This document shows positions 55,278-64,000 of a stretch of 64,000 bases of DNA, one piece after another. Below the pieces are notes generated by a model, which was given only the letters and a program-made list of their open reading frames with translations, was not told the origin of the DNA and did not search any database. Source of the stretch: Bythopirellula sp. (GTDB lineage: Bacteria > Planctomycetota > Planctomycetia > Pirellulales > Lacipirellulaceae). The DNA lies in NCBI GenBank assembly GCA_028285205.1, contig JANQQA010000122.1, forward strand, positions 123,878 through 187,877, in the 5' to 3' direction. Every line of letters starts with the position of its first letter. Within the stretch, counting starts at the first letter, position 1. The translations under genes were made by a program, and so were the position numbers.

Positions 55278-57281
55278 ATGGCACTGCCCGACTACGACAA
55301 GCTCGGTTCCTTCTACCTGGGCAAGAAGCACGACCTTTCCTCTGGGGAAACGCTTAACGACAAGATTCTGTATGACAGCAAAGATCTGACGACGCATGCG
55401 GTCTGCGTTGGTATGACCGGCAGCGGCAAGACGGGTCTTTGTGTGTCGTTGCTGGAAGAGGCGGCGCTGGACGGCGTGCCGGCGATTTGTATCGACCCCA
55501 AGGGTGACCTCGGAAATTTATTGCTGGGATTTCCTGATTTCGATCGTGCGAAGTTCAGCGAATGGGTTGATCCCGCCGCCGCCCAACGAAAAGGCCTGTC
55601 GACCGACGAGATGGGCGCGAAGATGGCCGCGCTGTGGAAGAGCGGCCTGGCCGACTGGGATCAAGGCGGCGAGCGAGTCGAGCAGTACAACGACGCGGTC
55701 GAGCGATTGATCTTCACACCAGGCGCCAGCCACGGCATCCCGATGACGGTATTGAAGAGCTTCGATGCGCCGCCGAAAGCATTGCGCGACGATGCCGATG
55801 CGTTCCGCGCGCGTGTCGCGTCAGCCGTTTCGGGACTACTTGCCCTGCTGGGAATCGATGCGGACCCGGTGCGAAGCCGCGAGCATATCTTTCTGTCCAA
55901 CATCATCACGCACGCATGGAACGCAGACAACGATCTTGACGTCGGCGAGATGATCGCCGAAATCCAATCGCCACCGTTTGAAAAGGTCGGCGTGATGGAC
56001 CTGGAGACTTTCTACCCCGCCAAAGAACGCACGAAGTTGGCAATGGAGCTCAACAACTTGCTGGCAAGCCCCGCGTTCGCTGGCTGGATGACAGGTCAGC
56101 CGCTGAATGTGCAGCAACTGTTTTACTCTCCCGAGGGCAAGCCGCGGCACTCGATCATTTCGATCGCGCATCTGGACGACGCGCAGCGAATGTTCTTTGT
56201 GACGATCCTACTCAACGAGGTACTCGCGTGGACGCGCACCCAGTCGGGGACCAGCAGCCTACGGGCACTTCTCTACATGGACGAGGTGTTTGGCTATTTT
56301 CCGCCCACGGCCAACCCACCTAGCAAACAGCCGATGCTCACGTTGCTCAAGCAGGCACGGGCGTTTGGATTGGGCGTGGTACTCGCCACACAGAATCCGG
56401 TAGACCTCGACTACAAGGGACTATCGAACACGGGCACCTGGCTGCTCGGTCGGTTGCAAACTGAGCGAGACAAGATGCGCGTGATGGAGGGGCTCGAAGG
56501 CGCGTCGGCGGAGGCTGGCGGATCGTTCGACAAGCAAGCGATGGAACGCACCCTCGCCGGCTTGGGAAGCCGTGTGTTCATGATGAACAACGTCCACGAC
56601 GACACACCACAGGTCTTTCATACACGCTGGGCAATGTCTTATCTGGCCGGTCCGCTGGCGCGCGATCGGATCAAGCAACTCATGGACCCGGTGCGGGATA
56701 AGTTTTTGCCGCCGGAGCCGAAACCAGAAGAGAAGGCAGAGGCAGCGTCCGACGATTCCAAGTCCGCGGAGCCAACCGAGGAGGCTAAATCGCCCCCCGA
56801 AGAGGCGCTACCCACCGCCGACCAGGCAAAGATCGAAGCAGCATACGAACCGAAGCTGAAGAAAGCACTCGAGCGCGAGCAACGCGCAAAGGCCTACTAC
56901 AGCGAACAATTCTGGCAAGTGCCTGGCAAGCTGTTCTCGCTGGGTCATCGCGGCATCGCCCTGCTGTTGGCGATGATCAGTGGCGGTGCAACGAAACGAA
57001 AAAGCAGCTCGGCGATGGCGGCATTCGAGAGAACCGTGGCTGAAGTTTCACAGGCGAATACCGCGTGGGGCAAGCTGCGCACCGCGCAAGAGAGCTACAA
57101 TCAACTCGAAGCGGAGAAGCATGCCAAACTGGGCAGCAAGTCACCGCCAAAGTTGCGATCTGTCTCGCTGTTAATGCACCCGATGATTTGGATCGTTGTG
57201 CTAGTGGCAGTCGTTCTGTTGGCGATTGTCGTTGGGGCCGTTGTGTTCATGGGCTCTGGTAGCGGTGGGTCGTCGGGTTAG
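55278..57281 (+). CDS. HerA-like ATPase with C-terminal membrane anchor
   Basis: A 667-aa ATP-binding protein of the HerA/DUF853 type. Walker A GMTGSGKT (45-52) opens the P-loop, and Walker [14 protein letters not shown] (about 330-342) carries Asp and Glu. Residues ~480-560 are a charged low-complexity and coiled segment ([20 protein letters not shown]). The C-terminus is a hydrophobic helix ([20 protein letters not shown]) ending in GSGSGGSSG, so the protein is probably membrane-anchored. DNA or secretion substrate is unknown. The gene stands alone. Confidence 0.82.
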   Translation: MALPDYDKLGSFYLGKKHDLSSGETLNDKILYDSKDLTTHAVCVGMTGSGKTGLCVSLLEEAALDGVPAICIDPKGDLGNLLLGFPDFDRAKFSEWVDPAAAQRKGLSTDEMGAKMAALWKSGLADWDQGGERVEQYNDAVERLIFTPGASHGIPMTVLKSFDAPPKALRDDADAFRARVASAVSGLLALLGIDADPVRSREHIFLSNIITHAWNADNDLDVGEMIAEIQSPPFEKVGVMDLETFYPAKERTKLAMELNNLLASPAFAGWMTGQPLNVQQLFYSPEGKPRHSIISIAHLDDAQRMFFVTILLNEVLAWTRTQSGTSSLRALLYMDEVFGYFPPTANPPSKQPMLTLLKQARAFGLGVVLATQNPVDLDYKGLSNTGTWLLGRLQTERDKMRVMEGLEGASAEAGGSFDKQAMERTLAGLGSRVFMMNNVHDDTPQVFHTRWAMSYLAGPLARDRIKQLMDPVRDKFLPPEPKPEEKAEAASDDSKSAEPTEEAKSPPEEALPTADQAKIEAAYEPKLKKALEREQRAKAYYSEQFWQVPGKLFSLGHRGIALLLAMISGGATKRKSSSAMAAFERTVAEVSQANTAWGKLRTAQESYNQLEAEKHAKLGSKSPPKLRSVSLLMHPMIWIVVLVAVVLLAIVVGAVVFMGSGSGGSSG

Positions 57282-57390
57282 TGCGCTTGCGAACGTGACA
57301 TCAAGCTCGATCTGATCGACCGTGTCTGGTCGACGCCTCAGATTGACGAAACGCGAGCTCGCCAATGAGTGTCTCGATCGTCCTGACGCA

Positions 57391-57419
57391 TTGGTCACTG
57401 GCACCTCTAGCGGTACAAT
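57391..57419 (+). promoter_or_regulatory. Sigma-70-like promoter of the lipoprotein gene
   Basis: TTGGTC, exactly 17 nt, then TACAAT, with an expected transcription start near 57426 and a leader of about 30 nt to the ATG at 57455. The hexamers and spacing are good for a housekeeping promoter. Confidence 0.5.
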
Positions 57420-57454
57420 AGTGCCTCTGCCTCAAATCCTTCCGGCCGACCGCT

Positions 57455-58021
57455 ATGAAATTTGCTCCGACACTCCGCCTCTGTTCGATTTGTCTGCTGC
57501 TGCTCGCGTTTCCAGGGTGTCAGCAACGCGCTGCAAACAAGCTGCAAGGCCGCTGGGTGGGGCGACCCGACACCGCGGCGATGCGTGCGGTCCGCGAAGC
57601 AGAGAAATACGGCGACAAGCTCTCTCAGGGCGCCAAGCCCAAACTCGCTCCCAAAGTTTCCAAGGACGAGGCGGATGATGACCAGTACGTGACCGATTGG
57701 GAGAAGTACGACGTCGCGATCTCGATGGACTTCGTCAGCACCGAACGACTGGAAATGACCCTCGACGGCGGTCAGCCGGTCAGCGGCAACTGGAAGGTTC
57801 TGTCCACGTCGCCCACCGGCTGCACGATCGAAGTGACAACCACGGCGGCAAACTCTGAGCAAGCAACGCCCCAAGAAACCCGGCGGCGGTTCGAACTGCT
57901 GTTCGACGAGCGTGAGGGAGTATGTGTCGGATTCCAACTTAGCGAAGCAGGCGCCGACGCCCAGTTGGGCGCACTTTATTTCGCACGTCCGGCGGGCACC
58001 AGTGCCCCTGCGCAGAACTAA
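57455..58021 (+). CDS. Hypothetical lipoprotein
   Basis: A 188-aa protein with a lipoprotein signal: LCSICLLLLAFPGCQQRAAN gives the lipobox FPGC, with Cys at about residue 22. The mature part has NKLQGRWVGRPDTAAMRAVR, two central beta-rich stretches and FELLFDEREGVCVGFQLSEA. It resembles small planctomycete lipoproteins of unknown role. A promoter-like pair lies about 30 nt upstream. It is followed after 27 nt by another gene on the same strand. Confidence 0.75.
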   Translation: MKFAPTLRLCSICLLLLAFPGCQQRAANKLQGRWVGRPDTAAMRAVREAEKYGDKLSQGAKPKLAPKVSKDEADDDQYVTDWEKYDVAISMDFVSTERLEMTLDGGQPVSGNWKVLSTSPTGCTIEVTTTAANSEQATPQETRRRFELLFDEREGVCVGFQLSEAGADAQLGALYFARPAGTSAPAQN

Positions 58022-58048
58022 CAAAGTGACCGGTTCAGGAACACTATC

Positions 58049-58765
58049 ATGTCAGAACGCGAGCGTTGGATCGTCTATCCCCTGTTGTTCTTCGCCTTAG
58101 GCGCTGCGGTTCGCGACAAGATTCTGCACCGTGTCGACGCGAAGGAAATCTATTGCGAAAGCCTGAAGATCATCGACCAGCATGATCCCTTCGGACAGGC
58201 TTACGTCGAACTCAGCGTCGAACGAAAACAACCCAACGGCCCACAGCAGAGTGCAGAGCAACACGGGATCCTGCGCCTGCTCGACAAGACGCGAAGCGAG
58301 ATATGTCAGTTGGACAATAGTAGTTTGAGTATCATCAAACAGGAGGAATCGGGACGTCAAGAAGCATGCCAGATCGTCAGCGACAGCGTGAGTATCGCCA
58401 GCCAACAGAAGTCAGGTAAGCAGGCATTCGCCGAGTTGGGGATTCAACAAGCGAAAGACGACGACCCACTCCGGATGGCCGACGAAGTCGGCACCCTGCG
58501 TCTGGTCGATAGCGACGGGCGCGTCGTCTGTAATCTCGACGAAAATGCCATCTTGCAGCGATTGATTAGCAAGCGACTCGACATCGTGGACGACATCGGA
58601 CGCGTGCGTGCGATCGCAACCACCGAGCCCGCGCCAATGAAACAAATGCCCGACGATTTAGAAACCGTGGCAACCCAAGGCGTGATTTGGTTGAACAATG
58701 AACGCGTCATCTCGAAGCTCACGGCACCCGCAGAGCGTCGAACAATACCAACACCGAAGCCCTAA
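58049..58765 (+). CDS. Hypothetical membrane-anchored protein
   Basis: A 238-aa protein beginning MSERERWIVYPLLFFALGAAVRDK, i.e. one N-terminal helix and a soluble, mostly beta-rich remainder. AGGA lies 9 nt upstream of ATG 58049, in the leader TTCAGGAACACTATC that also precedes the PDZ gene at 39486. It has the pattern of repeated short segments (ILRLLDKTRSEICQLD, TLRLVDSDGRVVCNLDENA). Planctomycete-specific, no known function. It is likely co-transcribed with the preceding lipoprotein gene. Confidence 0.65.
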   Translation: MSERERWIVYPLLFFALGAAVRDKILHRVDAKEIYCESLKIIDQHDPFGQAYVELSVERKQPNGPQQSAEQHGILRLLDKTRSEICQLDNSSLSIIKQEESGRQEACQIVSDSVSIASQQKSGKQAFAELGIQQAKDDDPLRMADEVGTLRLVDSDGRVVCNLDENAILQRLISKRLDIVDDIGRVRAIATTEPAPMKQMPDDLETVATQGVIWLNNERVISKLTAPAERRTIPTPKP

Positions 58766-58997
58766 TTCCTGAATTTCTGCCATTTCCGAGCACCAACGAG
58801 TTGCCAGCGACCTTGGGGACAGACTACTCTATGGTCTGCCTTTGCCTGCCATCTCCTGTAAGTTCAGCTCCAGAATGAGGGTTCTCGCTGCGTTTCAAGT
58901 CTCGATTCCAGTGTTGTACGCGCCAAGCAGGCACGAACCCTGAGTCAACCTTCCCATAAGCACTCGCGCGAGTTGTTCTTCGTGCTACGAAAAATCT
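58766..58997. other. Intergenic region upstream of the FAAL gene
   Basis: About 230 bases. It includes TTGGGGACAGACTACT and a nearby GGTCTGCC that could form a CAGAC/GTCTG hairpin. Similar strings occur near REP-associated tyrosine transposases in other bacteria (from memory). No transposase gene is present here. Confidence 0.3.
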
Positions 58998-61088
58998 ATG
59001 CCCGGCAATTCTCCTGAACATAGTCCGACTCCTGAGACATTGTCGGATTTGTTGCAGCTGCGCGCCAGACAGTTCCCCGACCGGTTGGCGTTCGTTTTGG
59101 AGGACGAAACCGGTGCCAAGGTCGAGTGGACTTTCGGCGAGTTGGATCAACGCGCGCAGGCGGTTGCAGCGTGGCTCGCCGAACGAGCTAGCGTCGACGA
59201 TCGGGCACTGTTGGTTTATCCGGCCGGACTCGATTTTATTGCCGCCTTCTTCGGCTGCTTGTACGCAGGCGTGTTGCCCGTCCCCGCGACGTATCCCAAG
59301 CCTCGACGACCGCTGCCTCGACTCGACACAATCGCCGCCGACTGCGCGCCGGCAGTCGTGCTGACGCACAGTTCGGCGCTGAACGGCCTATGTCTCGACC
59401 AACAGTCACCGGCGGTGGCCAACCTGACGTGGGAACCGACCGATCAACTTGCGCCCGTTTCGGATTTCACGCCAGTCCAACGTAGCGCGGACGATCTGGC
59501 CTTCTTGCAGTACACCTCGGGCTCGACGTCGCAGCCGCGTGGGGTCATGATCAGCCATGCCAACCTACTGCACAACCTAGAGTCCATTCGGCAGGGATTC
59601 GAGATCGCCCCGGCGGACGCAGGCGCACCAGTGCCTTCGGGAGTGTTTTGGCTCCCCGCCTATCACGATATGGGATTGATTGGCGGAATCCTGACGCCGA
59701 TTTATGTTGGCGGGACCAGCTACCTGATTCCGCCCACGTCATTTCTGCGTCGTCCGCAAAGCTGGCTGGAACTACTCTCGGAAACCGGGGCGCAGATTAG
59801 CGGCGCACCAAACTTTGGCTATGAGTTGCTGGTTCAGAAGACCACTGAAGAGCAGCGCGCCGCGCTCGACCTGAGCAACTGGCGGCTCGCATTTTGCGGC
59901 GCCGAGCCGATCCACCCCGCGACGCTTCGTGATTTCGCTTCAGCATTTGCGTCCGCAGGATTTCGCGAGGAAGCGTTCTACCCCTGCTACGGCATGGCGG
60001 AAGTCACACTGCTGGTGAGCGGCGGCAAAGCAAGCGACGCACTGAAAGTCTTAGATGTTGAGCGCGAACAGTTGCGACAGCATCGAGCAGTCCGCGTCGA
60101 ATCGACCGACGCATCGGCGCAGAGCCTGGTCGGCTGCGGCACTTCACTCGACGGGCAACAGATCGAAATCGTTGATCCCCAGTCGCAACAGACCTGTGCC
60201 GACGGAAGCGTCGGCGAGATCTGGGTGCGTGGACGCTCGGTCGCCAATGGTTACTGGAATTTAGACGAAGTGAATCGCGACGTGTTTCAGGCGCAGCTCG
60301 CGGACTCCGCCGAGGGAAGTTTCCTGCGCACCGGCGACCTCGGTTTCCAACTCGACGGGCAACTCTACATCACCGGACGATTGAAAGACGTCATTATTAT
60401 CCGCGGACGAAACCACTACCCCCAAGATATCGAACGCACGGCGAGCGAGGCGCACCCCGCCGTTGGCATGGGAGCTGCCTTCGCGATCGACGCGGACCGC
60501 GAAGAGCAGTTGGTAGTCGTGCATCAAATCGAGCGTGAGCATCGCAAGGCCGACCTTGATGAAGTGATTCGCGCCGTCCGTACCGCCATCGTCGAAGAGC
60601 ATGAACTTGATCCACACGCGATCGTGTTGCTGAAACCGGTCAGCTTGCCGATTACCTCCAGCGGCAAAGTGCAACGCCAGCGCTGCTGCGAACAGTACCT
60701 GGCTGGCGAGCTGTCAGTGCTGGCTGAATGGACATCCGAGCCAAAATCGCAGGAAGGCGTGAAACCGACTTTGCCAGCCCCAGATTTCCTGCCAGACGTG
60801 CTGAAACTGGACACGAAGACTCTGCAGTCACGGATTGAAGATTGGCTGATTCACTGGTTAACCGCGCGGGCCGATTTGAAGTCCGGCGTGATGCAGCGCG
60901 CGACTCCCTTCGCTGAGCTAGGCATCGATTCGCTGACAGCCGTGGAGATCAGCCAAGAAATGGACCAGCAGTTGGAGCTTCAACTGCCGCCAATGGTCAT
61001 CTGGAGTTGCCCGACCTGCGAAGCGCTGGCTGTCTACCTGGCTGAGGAGTTGGTCACCAGCCGTCAGGGCAAGGCACAAACCGCCTAG
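58998..61088 (+). CDS. Fatty-acyl-AMP ligase fused to an acyl carrier domain
   Basis: A 696-aa enzyme that adenylates a fatty acid and probably loads it on its own carrier domain. The adenylation domain has YTSGSTSQPRGVMISHANLL (about 172-191), GVFWLPAYHDMGLIGGIL, and GEIWVRGRSVANGYWN. The late GRLKDVIIIRGRNHYPQDIE with IELDP-type C-subdomain follows. The C-terminal about 85 residues are a phosphopantetheine carrier: FAELGIDSLTAVEISQEMD with Ser645. The layout fits FAAL-ACP, not acyl-CoA ligase. No polyketide synthase, NRPS or thioesterase is adjacent. Confidence 0.88.
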   Translation: MPGNSPEHSPTPETLSDLLQLRARQFPDRLAFVLEDETGAKVEWTFGELDQRAQAVAAWLAERASVDDRALLVYPAGLDFIAAFFGCLYAGVLPVPATYPKPRRPLPRLDTIAADCAPAVVLTHSSALNGLCLDQQSPAVANLTWEPTDQLAPVSDFTPVQRSADDLAFLQYTSGSTSQPRGVMISHANLLHNLESIRQGFEIAPADAGAPVPSGVFWLPAYHDMGLIGGILTPIYVGGTSYLIPPTSFLRRPQSWLELLSETGAQISGAPNFGYELLVQKTTEEQRAALDLSNWRLAFCGAEPIHPATLRDFASAFASAGFREEAFYPCYGMAEVTLLVSGGKASDALKVLDVEREQLRQHRAVRVESTDASAQSLVGCGTSLDGQQIEIVDPQSQQTCADGSVGEIWVRGRSVANGYWNLDEVNRDVFQAQLADSAEGSFLRTGDLGFQLDGQLYITGRLKDVIIIRGRNHYPQDIERTASEAHPAVGMGAAFAIDADREEQLVVVHQIEREHRKADLDEVIRAVRTAIVEEHELDPHAIVLLKPVSLPITSSGKVQRQRCCEQYLAGELSVLAEWTSEPKSQEGVKPTLPAPDFLPDVLKLDTKTLQSRIEDWLIHWLTARADLKSGVMQRATPFAELGIDSLTAVEISQEMDQQLELQLPPMVIWSCPTCEALAVYLAEELVTSRQGKAQTA

Positions 61089-61111
61089 AATTCTCACGGC
61101 GGAACCGACGA

Positions 61112-63385
61112 TTAGTTGTCCGTGACGGCGGGCAAAGTCACGAGTTCTGAGAAACTCGTCGGCCTGACGTCCGTATCGACTCTCACGGCATTGGTATCGA
61201 CCGCCTCAACCCGTTTCGCGGAGCCTGCCGAACCTGTTTCGCCATCGAGCGACACGGACGGAACGTTAGGGGTCCAGTCGGGCGCGGTCGGTCTTGGCTC
61301 TTTGGTTGAAGCGCCAGGAGCTTTGGCTTCTTTCGCAAGCGCCACGGTGTCATCAATGCTGGCCTCCACGGCCGCCGTCGGGTCGACCTCTGTGGGTTCA
61401 GGCGGCAGGGACTCCGCTGGAACGACTTTGTCGAGCCGCTGCTCGTAAGCGCCGTGACTCACACGGGGAGCGTGATACGAAGAGTAGTTGAGTGGTCGAG
61501 CACGACCTCGAACGCTCTCGCGCCGCTTAGCATCTTGATGAGCCGCCTGTGGCCAACCTCCTTCGCTGAGAAACACACCGTCGTAATCGAGCAGAGTGCC
61601 TTTGGCGAAATGAACGTTTTTGACCGCGACTGCATGTTCCGCGAGTGAACGGAAGTAACGACTCTGGGCGTCGGCCAGTCGTCGCTGCGCGTCGAGCAGC
61701 AAGTCGAGCGGCGCCTTTTCGGCCTCAAAGGCAGCGCTCACCGCAGCGAGTTGTGTTTGTGCGGCATCGAATCGATTGTACGCCGTCTGCGAAACCACGT
61801 AAGCTCGCTGCATTTCTGCCACCGCGTCGGACACATCGTGAAGAACCTGTCGTTCTTGTTCGCGAAGTACCGCTCGAGCGCGATGCAGCCTCAGTTCTGC
61901 GTTACGCTTGGCAGCAAACGCCCGGCGATAACCGATCGGCACGGTCAATTCCACACCCAACTGCCATTCTTGGAAGTCGCCGCCGGTGAGATTCTCGTAG
62001 GCGTTATCGAACGGCGGATTGTTGCCGTCGGGATCAAGCAGATCGTCGCCGAAACCTCGCCAGCGGTAACGCCCGACCGTGTCGAGACGTGGCAAGAGAT
62101 GATTCTTGCTGGCGATCCATTCCAGCTCTCGACGGCGAGCTTCAAAACGTTGTCGACGCAACTCGGCGCGACGAATGATGGTTTCGTTGGTGACTTGCGG
62201 CCAATCGAACTGAACAGGTGCCGTGATCGGCTCAGCCGCCGGTCGCAGCAGTCGACCATCGCTAGGCGGCAAACCCATCAGCCGGCGCAGGCGGCGCTCG
62301 GCAACGTGCACGCCGCCATTGCCACGAAAAGTGCCCCCATCACTACCGTTGCCGGTCTTGGTGCCATCGATCAAACGACCGCTGAGGGCGTTCTGCACCT
62401 CTTCCTGAAATCGAAAGAACTGCTCACGCGCTTGGGCTTCCTTTTCAGCTTCCCCACCACGCCGGCCTGCTTCGAACAACGCATGAATCCGACGCCAGGT
62501 GTCGAGCGCCGAGTCGCGAGCCGCAATTTTGGCATCCAGATCGCGATACGAGAAATACAAATCCCAGTAGGCGTTTTCGAGGTTACTAACAAAGTTGCGA
62601 ACCGAGATCTCGAAATCCGCCAGTTCGATGTCAGTACTAACACGAGCAAGGAGAACACCGCCATAGATTCCCGGAATCTGGCTTGGGCCTGCGATCCGAT
62701 TGAACTGCATGCCCGATCCCTGTAGCAACGGATGACGGAATTCGGTTTCGATATTGGCGTTCCACGCGCTAGCGAACAGGTTGCTGGGCGCGTTGTTCGC
62801 ATCGTAATCGACGTTGTGGCGGAACGTGAACTCTGTACCGGTCACCGCACGCTTGGTCAGTTGTTGTTGCAACACGATCGCGTCTTGCTTCAAGATACGA
62901 GTACCGCCACCGAAAAACTCATTGTTAATGGCGCGGTCGTTCTTTTCGCCAAAGATACTCGTAGAAAACTGCGCGTCGAAAGCGCTCAACGCGGCGTCCA
63001 CACCGAACTGTGGATTCGTTTCCACCAGCGCCGGACCCCAAATCGTCGAGACAGACCCCGGCGACCGTACGATCGTGCCGCCCAGATCGCGCAAAACTTT
63101 CGATTGCGATAAGGTCATTTGAATGACCTGCTCGAGATCGACGTCCCAGTACTCGGGTTCCGCGTCTGTGGTGAGCGTCAGCGGCTCCAGACTGGCCCAC
63201 TCGCGGGCGGTGCTGCTCGCGTTGCCCGAAGGATACTCGATTTGCGTAGCGATCGCATGGTAGCTGTCCACATCGGCTGTGGCCTTGAAGTCTTGTAGCG
63301 ATCGCGAACGGCAACCGACGGCAAAGATCTGCATGAAGCAGATTGCGACGATCAGCGGCACTCGAACAGTCGACTTGGTACGCAT
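61112..63385 (-). CDS. TolC-family outer-membrane lipoprotein
   Basis: A 757-aa TolC-family channel. The signal peptide ends in the lipobox IFAVGC (Cys near residue 25). The TolC repeats include YWDVDLEQVIQMTLSQSKVLRDLGG and long helical segments such as RELEWIASKNHLLPRLDTVG and EQERQVLHDVSDAVAEMQRA. The C-terminal 160 residues are Pro/Glu-rich, variable and probably periplasmic. It is divergent from the gene at 63649, the usual location for an adaptor. The two genes may form an efflux system. Confidence 0.9.
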   Translation of the reverse strand: MRTKSTVRVPLIVAICFMQIFAVGCRSRSLQDFKATADVDSYHAIATQIEYPSGNASSTAREWASLEPLTLTTDAEPEYWDVDLEQVIQMTLSQSKVLRDLGGTIVRSPGSVSTIWGPALVETNPQFGVDAALSAFDAQFSTSIFGEKNDRAINNEFFGGGTRILKQDAIVLQQQLTKRAVTGTEFTFRHNVDYDANNAPSNLFASAWNANIETEFRHPLLQGSGMQFNRIAGPSQIPGIYGGVLLARVSTDIELADFEISVRNFVSNLENAYWDLYFSYRDLDAKIAARDSALDTWRRIHALFEAGRRGGEAEKEAQAREQFFRFQEEVQNALSGRLIDGTKTGNGSDGGTFRGNGGVHVAERRLRRLMGLPPSDGRLLRPAAEPITAPVQFDWPQVTNETIIRRAELRRQRFEARRRELEWIASKNHLLPRLDTVGRYRWRGFGDDLLDPDGNNPPFDNAYENLTGGDFQEWQLGVELTVPIGYRRAFAAKRNAELRLHRARAVLREQERQVLHDVSDAVAEMQRAYVVSQTAYNRFDAAQTQLAAVSAAFEAEKAPLDLLLDAQRRLADAQSRYFRSLAEHAVAVKNVHFAKGTLLDYDGVFLSEGGWPQAAHQDAKRRESVRGRARPLNYSSYHAPRVSHGAYEQRLDKVVPAESLPPEPTEVDPTAAVEASIDDTVALAKEAKAPGASTKEPRPTAPDWTPNVPSVSLDGETGSAGSAKRVEAVDTNAVRVDTDVRPTSFSELVTLPAVTDN

Positions 63386-63648
63386 GCGGGGACTTCTTGT
63401 AAGGAATCGTCTGAGTCATTCCGTTCGCGGTCTTTTCGGGACAAGACCAGCGAATGCGCGAACCCATCTGTGGTGGTTCAGCATTCGTTTTCGGCTCCGC
63501 ATAACTGGCAGAACTACGAATTTCGGCACAAGCGTCAAACTTTGCGCAGTTTGCCAATCTGGGGCGAGCGGAAGTGCCAGCGGTGCATTCTTCCCGTCGC
63601 TCGTGCTTGAGCAACGGCTTTCTGGCACCCCTTGGATATACTGAGAGG

Positions 63649-64000
63649 ATGAAGTCCCAAGCCGATCCCCACTCGCCTGAGAAAGCTGGCAGCCCTGTCG
63701 ATGCGCCCTTCGACGCGGGCTCCGCGGACGGCTGGCATCAGCTCGAAACGTTTGTGGACCAGCTGCAAGAGTCCGCTCATTCGTCGATCGACGCGTCGCA
63801 GTTTTATCGCGAGCTGTTGGACGGCTGCGTCACACTGCTAGCGGCGCAAGGCGGCGCGGTGTGGCTGCCAGAGGCGCGCGGACGTTGGCGGGCTGATTAT
63901 CAGATCAACGGTGACCAGGTGTGGGGCAACGCACCCTCCAGCGGCACCCAAGCACACGAACAGCTGCTTCGCGGCGCCGCCCAATCTGCAAACGCAAGCG
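63649..64000 (+). CDS. Partial gene, GAF-like N-terminus (possible HlyD-type adaptor)
   Basis: An open frame from ATG 63649 to the right window edge, 117 codons with no stop. It begins MKSQADPHSPEKAGSPVD, and continues with QLETFVDQLQESAHSS and FYRELLDGCVTLLAAQGGAV, a helix-strand pattern of GAF-type sensors. In planctomycetes GAF/HlyD fusion genes often lie divergent to a TolC gene, as here (inferred, from memory). TATACT at 63637-63642 is near the expected -10 position for a leaderless start. Only the N-terminus is in view. Confidence 0.5.
   Translation, partial: MKSQADPHSPEKAGSPVDAPFDAGSADGWHQLETFVDQLQESAHSSIDASQFYRELLDGCVTLLAAQGGAVWLPEARGRWRADYQINGDQVWGNAPSSGTQAHEQLLRGAAQSANAS

Noticed and set aside
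58800..58850. Insertion sequence remnant
   Set aside because: Only a GGGGACAGACTACT-type string and a small hairpin are visible, with no transposase fragment, so an element cannot be claimed.

Overview
The window looks like chromosomal DNA of a planctomycete, most likely of the Pirellulales/Lacipirellulaceae type. This is inferred from gene content and not from any search. The supporting features are PEP-CTERM sorting tails and dockerin repeats on secreted proteins, many outer-membrane proteins (a BBP2-like porin and two TolC-family proteins), futalosine-pathway menaquinone genes, an alpha2-type glycyl-tRNA synthetase, a diheme cytochrome b-c fusion, and an intergenic space rich in large palindromes. 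I recognised no rRNA, tRNA, CRISPR array, prophage or complete insertion sequence.

Layout. 0.2-5.6 kb: guaB, a candidate 29-aa membrane peptide, a cysteine-rich porin and two small membrane proteins. 5.7-8.8 kb: a translationally coupled pair of secretion/pilus ATPases; the GspE/PilB-like member has lost its Walker A lysine, while the PilT-like member is intact. 9-13.8 kb: hisF, a 40-aa membrane peptide overlapping a DinG-type helicase, thiG and thiS. 14-20.3 kb: a Bax-inhibitor-1 homologue, a zinc peptidase, the menaquinone block mqnE-mqnP-ubiX-menG, and a divergent comB. 20.4-26.9 kb: glyS, a zinc-ribbon membrane protein, and the respiratory pair Rieske plus cytochrome b-c, preceded by an NrnA-like DHH phosphoesterase. 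27-34 kb: ribF, a Ppx/GppA phosphatase, a nucleotidyltransferase and an S46 peptidase. 33.9-42.2 kb: nnrD-larB-MFS, a tandem cold-shock protein, an HD hydrolase, a PstS-like protein, a PDZ/YbaY-like protein and a second MFS transporter. 42.3-51.3 kb: TolC plus an ABC ATPase, a DUF4252-like protein, a frameshifted PEP-CTERM repeat protein, a DUF1990-like protein and a STAS protein. 51.5-64 kb: a secreted GH57-like enzyme with dockerin and PEP-CTERM tail, a HerA-like ATPase, a fatty-acyl-AMP ligase fused to a carrier domain, a TolC lipoprotein, and the start of a divergent gene running off the window.

The signal the genes do not explain is intergenic. Two copies of a 155/156-bp element (31376-31530 on + and 46285-46440 on -) share two terminal hairpins built on GTTTTGAAAGGT and a partly conserved core, so they may be a small structured RNA family or a MITE. 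Three further palindrome families also recur: AACCACAACG, CGCAGAGGCGCAGAGACGCAGAG, and CACGGAT/CACAGAT.

Most gene functions rest on motifs and family resemblance read by eye. Start sites were often moved downstream where a Shine-Dalgarno sequence, signal peptide or family length supported it.
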